Of a DNA stretch of 20,975 bases, positions 18,531-20,975 are shown in pieces. This DNA is from Elysia marginata (taxonomy: Eukaryota; Mollusca; Gastropoda; Plakobranchidae), in the NCBI GenBank assembly GCA_019649035.1, contig BMAT01008477.1, positions 299,162 through 320,136 of the forward strand. The letters run 5' to 3'. The notes below the pieces were generated by a model, which saw only the letters and a program-made list of their open reading frames with translations, made no database searches and was not told the DNA's origin. Both the position numbers and the translations under genes were made by a program. The number at the start of each line of letters is the position of its first letter. The first letter of the stretch is position 1.

Positions 18531-20909
18531 GTGAGTTTCAACATTTTTAGCTAATTAGAAGTACACGAAACTGATTTTAGCCTTTTTTATACCGCCGATC
18601 ATTTTTACATAGGCGCTGTTTTTATAGGAGTCAGAAAGTGTAAGCCGTCGAAGCAATTAAAACTTTACAGGTTTTAAGTTAAAAAAACAGCCAAAGTATT
18701 TAGCTGTTCCATACAAAGACAAAAGAATTCAAAGTTAATTTCTATCTATATCATAGCTTCAAAGACATTGTTAAAGGATGACGAAGGCAACGGCTTTTAT
18801 TTTGAGAGAGCCAACTAGTCTTAGACAAGTTTCGTTTTACGCGTGGTTACTGTAAAAAAGCAGTATCAAGCAAGGGGAAAATTTTCATAACTTCTAGAGA
18901 AACGTTCATGAATCATCGAGTGACTATGCTAGGCAACTGAGTTCCCAAAGCATACTCCGGTGCATGTAGTTCTGAGCTGCATCATTGCAACGTTTAGCTA
19001 TCTAAATTAAATATCTTGAACGTCACTTTTTCTATATAGCTATGTTTGAAATCTTCTAACATCAAACAGAATTTGCAATGAAAGATTTTCTTTTTTTCAT
19101 GTAAAAACTTAATTACAATCTTGAGCCCCTCGTTAGAAATAAGATTCTAATCATAACCAATGTTCCAGTTTAATGAAAATGGAAAATTAAATATTCCATT
19201 TTACATGCAAGATCGAAATAAAAAGTACTGATAGCAAGGAAACGAGCCATAGTTCTTAACTCGAACTTTTTATTGATTTGCAAAGTGTGCTGTAGTAATA
19301 TACACACAAAATATTTGGTAATTAAAAACACCCAATGGTTTTGAAGTGTAGTGATTTCTCATATACATACATGTTCATCACAACGACACATTGACGCAAT
19401 ATTTGGGATGGCTAAGTGGGAATTAGAAATTACGTGTTCCGATTCATAATCATTACGTAAAAACGTTGCATACATGCAGAAAACCACAAGCAGTTAGTAG
19501 CCCGTGAAATAAAACAACAAAGAAGGCGTGGTGCCTCATTTTCTGGTCTGAAAATTGCTAAGCATTATTTCGTTTCTAAATAACACTTGTATCATTGAAC
19601 AAGTATCGAGTAAAGAATCACTTTGAAAGCACAAGATAAAAATATGTTTTCTTTGCCAATTTCCTATTCTCGGTTAGAAAAGACATAAACCAAAGCATTG
19701 TAATAGCACCTTGAATTGGGTATAGAATAAAAAAAAACCGTCTGCAAACGTAATCATTGCGGCAGAAGATGAAAAAAATATCGAGGAATATAGACAAATC
19801 GATGTTCTTAACTTTATTACAACCACGGGAAATCCTCTTCTGTTTTCTGCTGCACCCCGCAAAACAGCGTTAGAGTTCTCTTTTGATCTTACTAAGAAGA
19901 CAGTTATATTCTGAACTACCGCATTTCGGGAGAACAACTTAGTATATATTGAAATCAATAAAAGAAAGCAATTTAATTACCACAGGCCCAAAGCTAGCAC
20001 CACTGATGAACAATTTGATCAACTGGTATCAACTGATTTTGTACATTGTGCTCGATAGATAAAATGATGATAAAATATCGTCTAGCAGCGTCTTTTTATT
20101 CTTTTCTAAAAATGTATAGCTCTTTGACAAACATTTCCCTTTTTTCTTAGAGATTGCAAAAAGTTTAGGTTCTCTTCAAATGTGTGATTAGGACAAAAAA
20201 GAGCGAAAACAAATTTGCATTGAACTTATAAAAAAAGGCATTTTTCCAAAACTATTCAGCATGAAAACTTTGTGCCTTAAAGGACATAAGCTTTTAAGGT
20301 ATTAATCCATTTAAAAACAAAGATATGTATACGGACCAAGAATTTTCAAAAACGCCCCTGCATTGCTCGATCCTACTGTTAGGGAGTACCGGAACCTTTG
20401 AATCATATGCATCTGAGTTTATTAGAATTGTCGATAAAAGCAACGTTATAAGTGATTTAAAGATTGAAATCTGTAACACATGATTGTATGTGTGTTAATT
20501 ACAATGTGCAAAAAAACACGTGCAGATAAAGAGTTAACAATTATTACAAGCTATTATGTAACTATCCCAATTCCAATTTCTATTATAACTAAAAAGGTTT
20601 CTCAAAACACGCAATTATTTCTTTTCACCTTTAGCTCTTTTAAACTAAATTATAAATAAATTTTAAAAAAACCGTATTATCGGCATGACTATTTGTCCTT
20701 TATGAGCAAAACCTCCACACCTGTGAAGCAGGCTGACATGTATCATAAGTACGCCTCGCATTCATTACTATAGTATGCATCCTATTTTAATAATTCAAAC
20801 CACCAATACACCTAAATGATTAATTGATGCGACTATGAAATTTGAAAGCAATTGACAAAAGCACACTAAGTATACGTAAAAGTGATGACCGCAGCATAAG
20901 TAGTATCAT
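18531..20909. other. Stretch without a supported gene
   Basis: About 2.4 kb of AT-rich DNA. The frames at 19674-19958 and 20294-20479 (both minus) have no recognisable domain and hydrophobic, AT-driven composition. No tandem repeat or mobile element end was identified. Confidence 0.5.
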
Positions 20910-20910
20910 A

Positions 20911-20975
20911 AACAACAGAAGCAACAACAACAGCAGCAGCAGAAGTAGCACAGGTAGTAGTAGTAGTAGTAGTAG
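20911..20975 (+). repeat. Compound trinucleotide repeat, cut by window end
   Basis: A compound microsatellite begins with AAC/AGC units (AACAACAACAGCAGCAGCAG) and, after AAGTAGCACAG, continues as about seven and a half GTA/TAG units to the last base. The array probably continues beyond the window, so its full length is unknown. Confidence 0.95.

Overview
This is a gene-poor, AT-rich stretch of an animal nuclear genome. Three things point that way: decayed non-LTR retrotransposons with typical animal endonuclease and reverse-transcriptase motifs, abundant CT/GA and trinucleotide microsatellites with a 31-bp minisatellite, and an absence of long uninterrupted genes or bacterial operon structure. 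The LINE types and repeat texture are what I would expect in a marine invertebrate, most likely a mollusc. That taxonomic guess is inference; no marker gene here fixes it.

Layout. Positions 1-2600 hold no recognisable gene, but two short segments (1161-1191 and 2116-2146) are diverged copies of one sequence, and on the minus strand both can be read as PRRYFV(V/A)LF. At 2624-2935 there is a 103-codon plus-strand open frame with protein-like composition and no start codon; its end is caught in a tandem duplication of about 71 bp (2869-3011). From 3012 to 5948 the sequence is non-coding except for a GC-richer patch (4104-4358) open on both strands, followed by a CT microsatellite. A minisatellite of twelve 31-bp units occupies 5949-6313.

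The clearest element is a nearly complete but decayed LINE of the L2/CR1 type on the minus strand, about 9650 down to 6745. It runs from a basic linker through the APE endonuclease and reverse transcriptase (FADD catalytic motif still present) to a 3' untranslated region and an ATCTT-repeat tail. Further right are a short protein-kinase-like open segment (10842-11006), a long GA-rich purine tract (11490-11643), the 3' tail of a second LINE (to about 16522, plus strand), and the C-terminal end of a third LINE protein (17780-18088, plus strand) with its Cys/His cluster. A 154-bp open segment with good splice signals (18377-18530) is the best candidate for an unannotated host exon. The window ends inside a trinucleotide repeat.

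No intact gene, tRNA, rRNA or CRISPR array was found, and nothing suggests genes acting together as a system. The window reads as intergenic or long-intron DNA built from old retrotransposons and simple repeats, with a few short coding-like islands that may be exons or pseudogene pieces.
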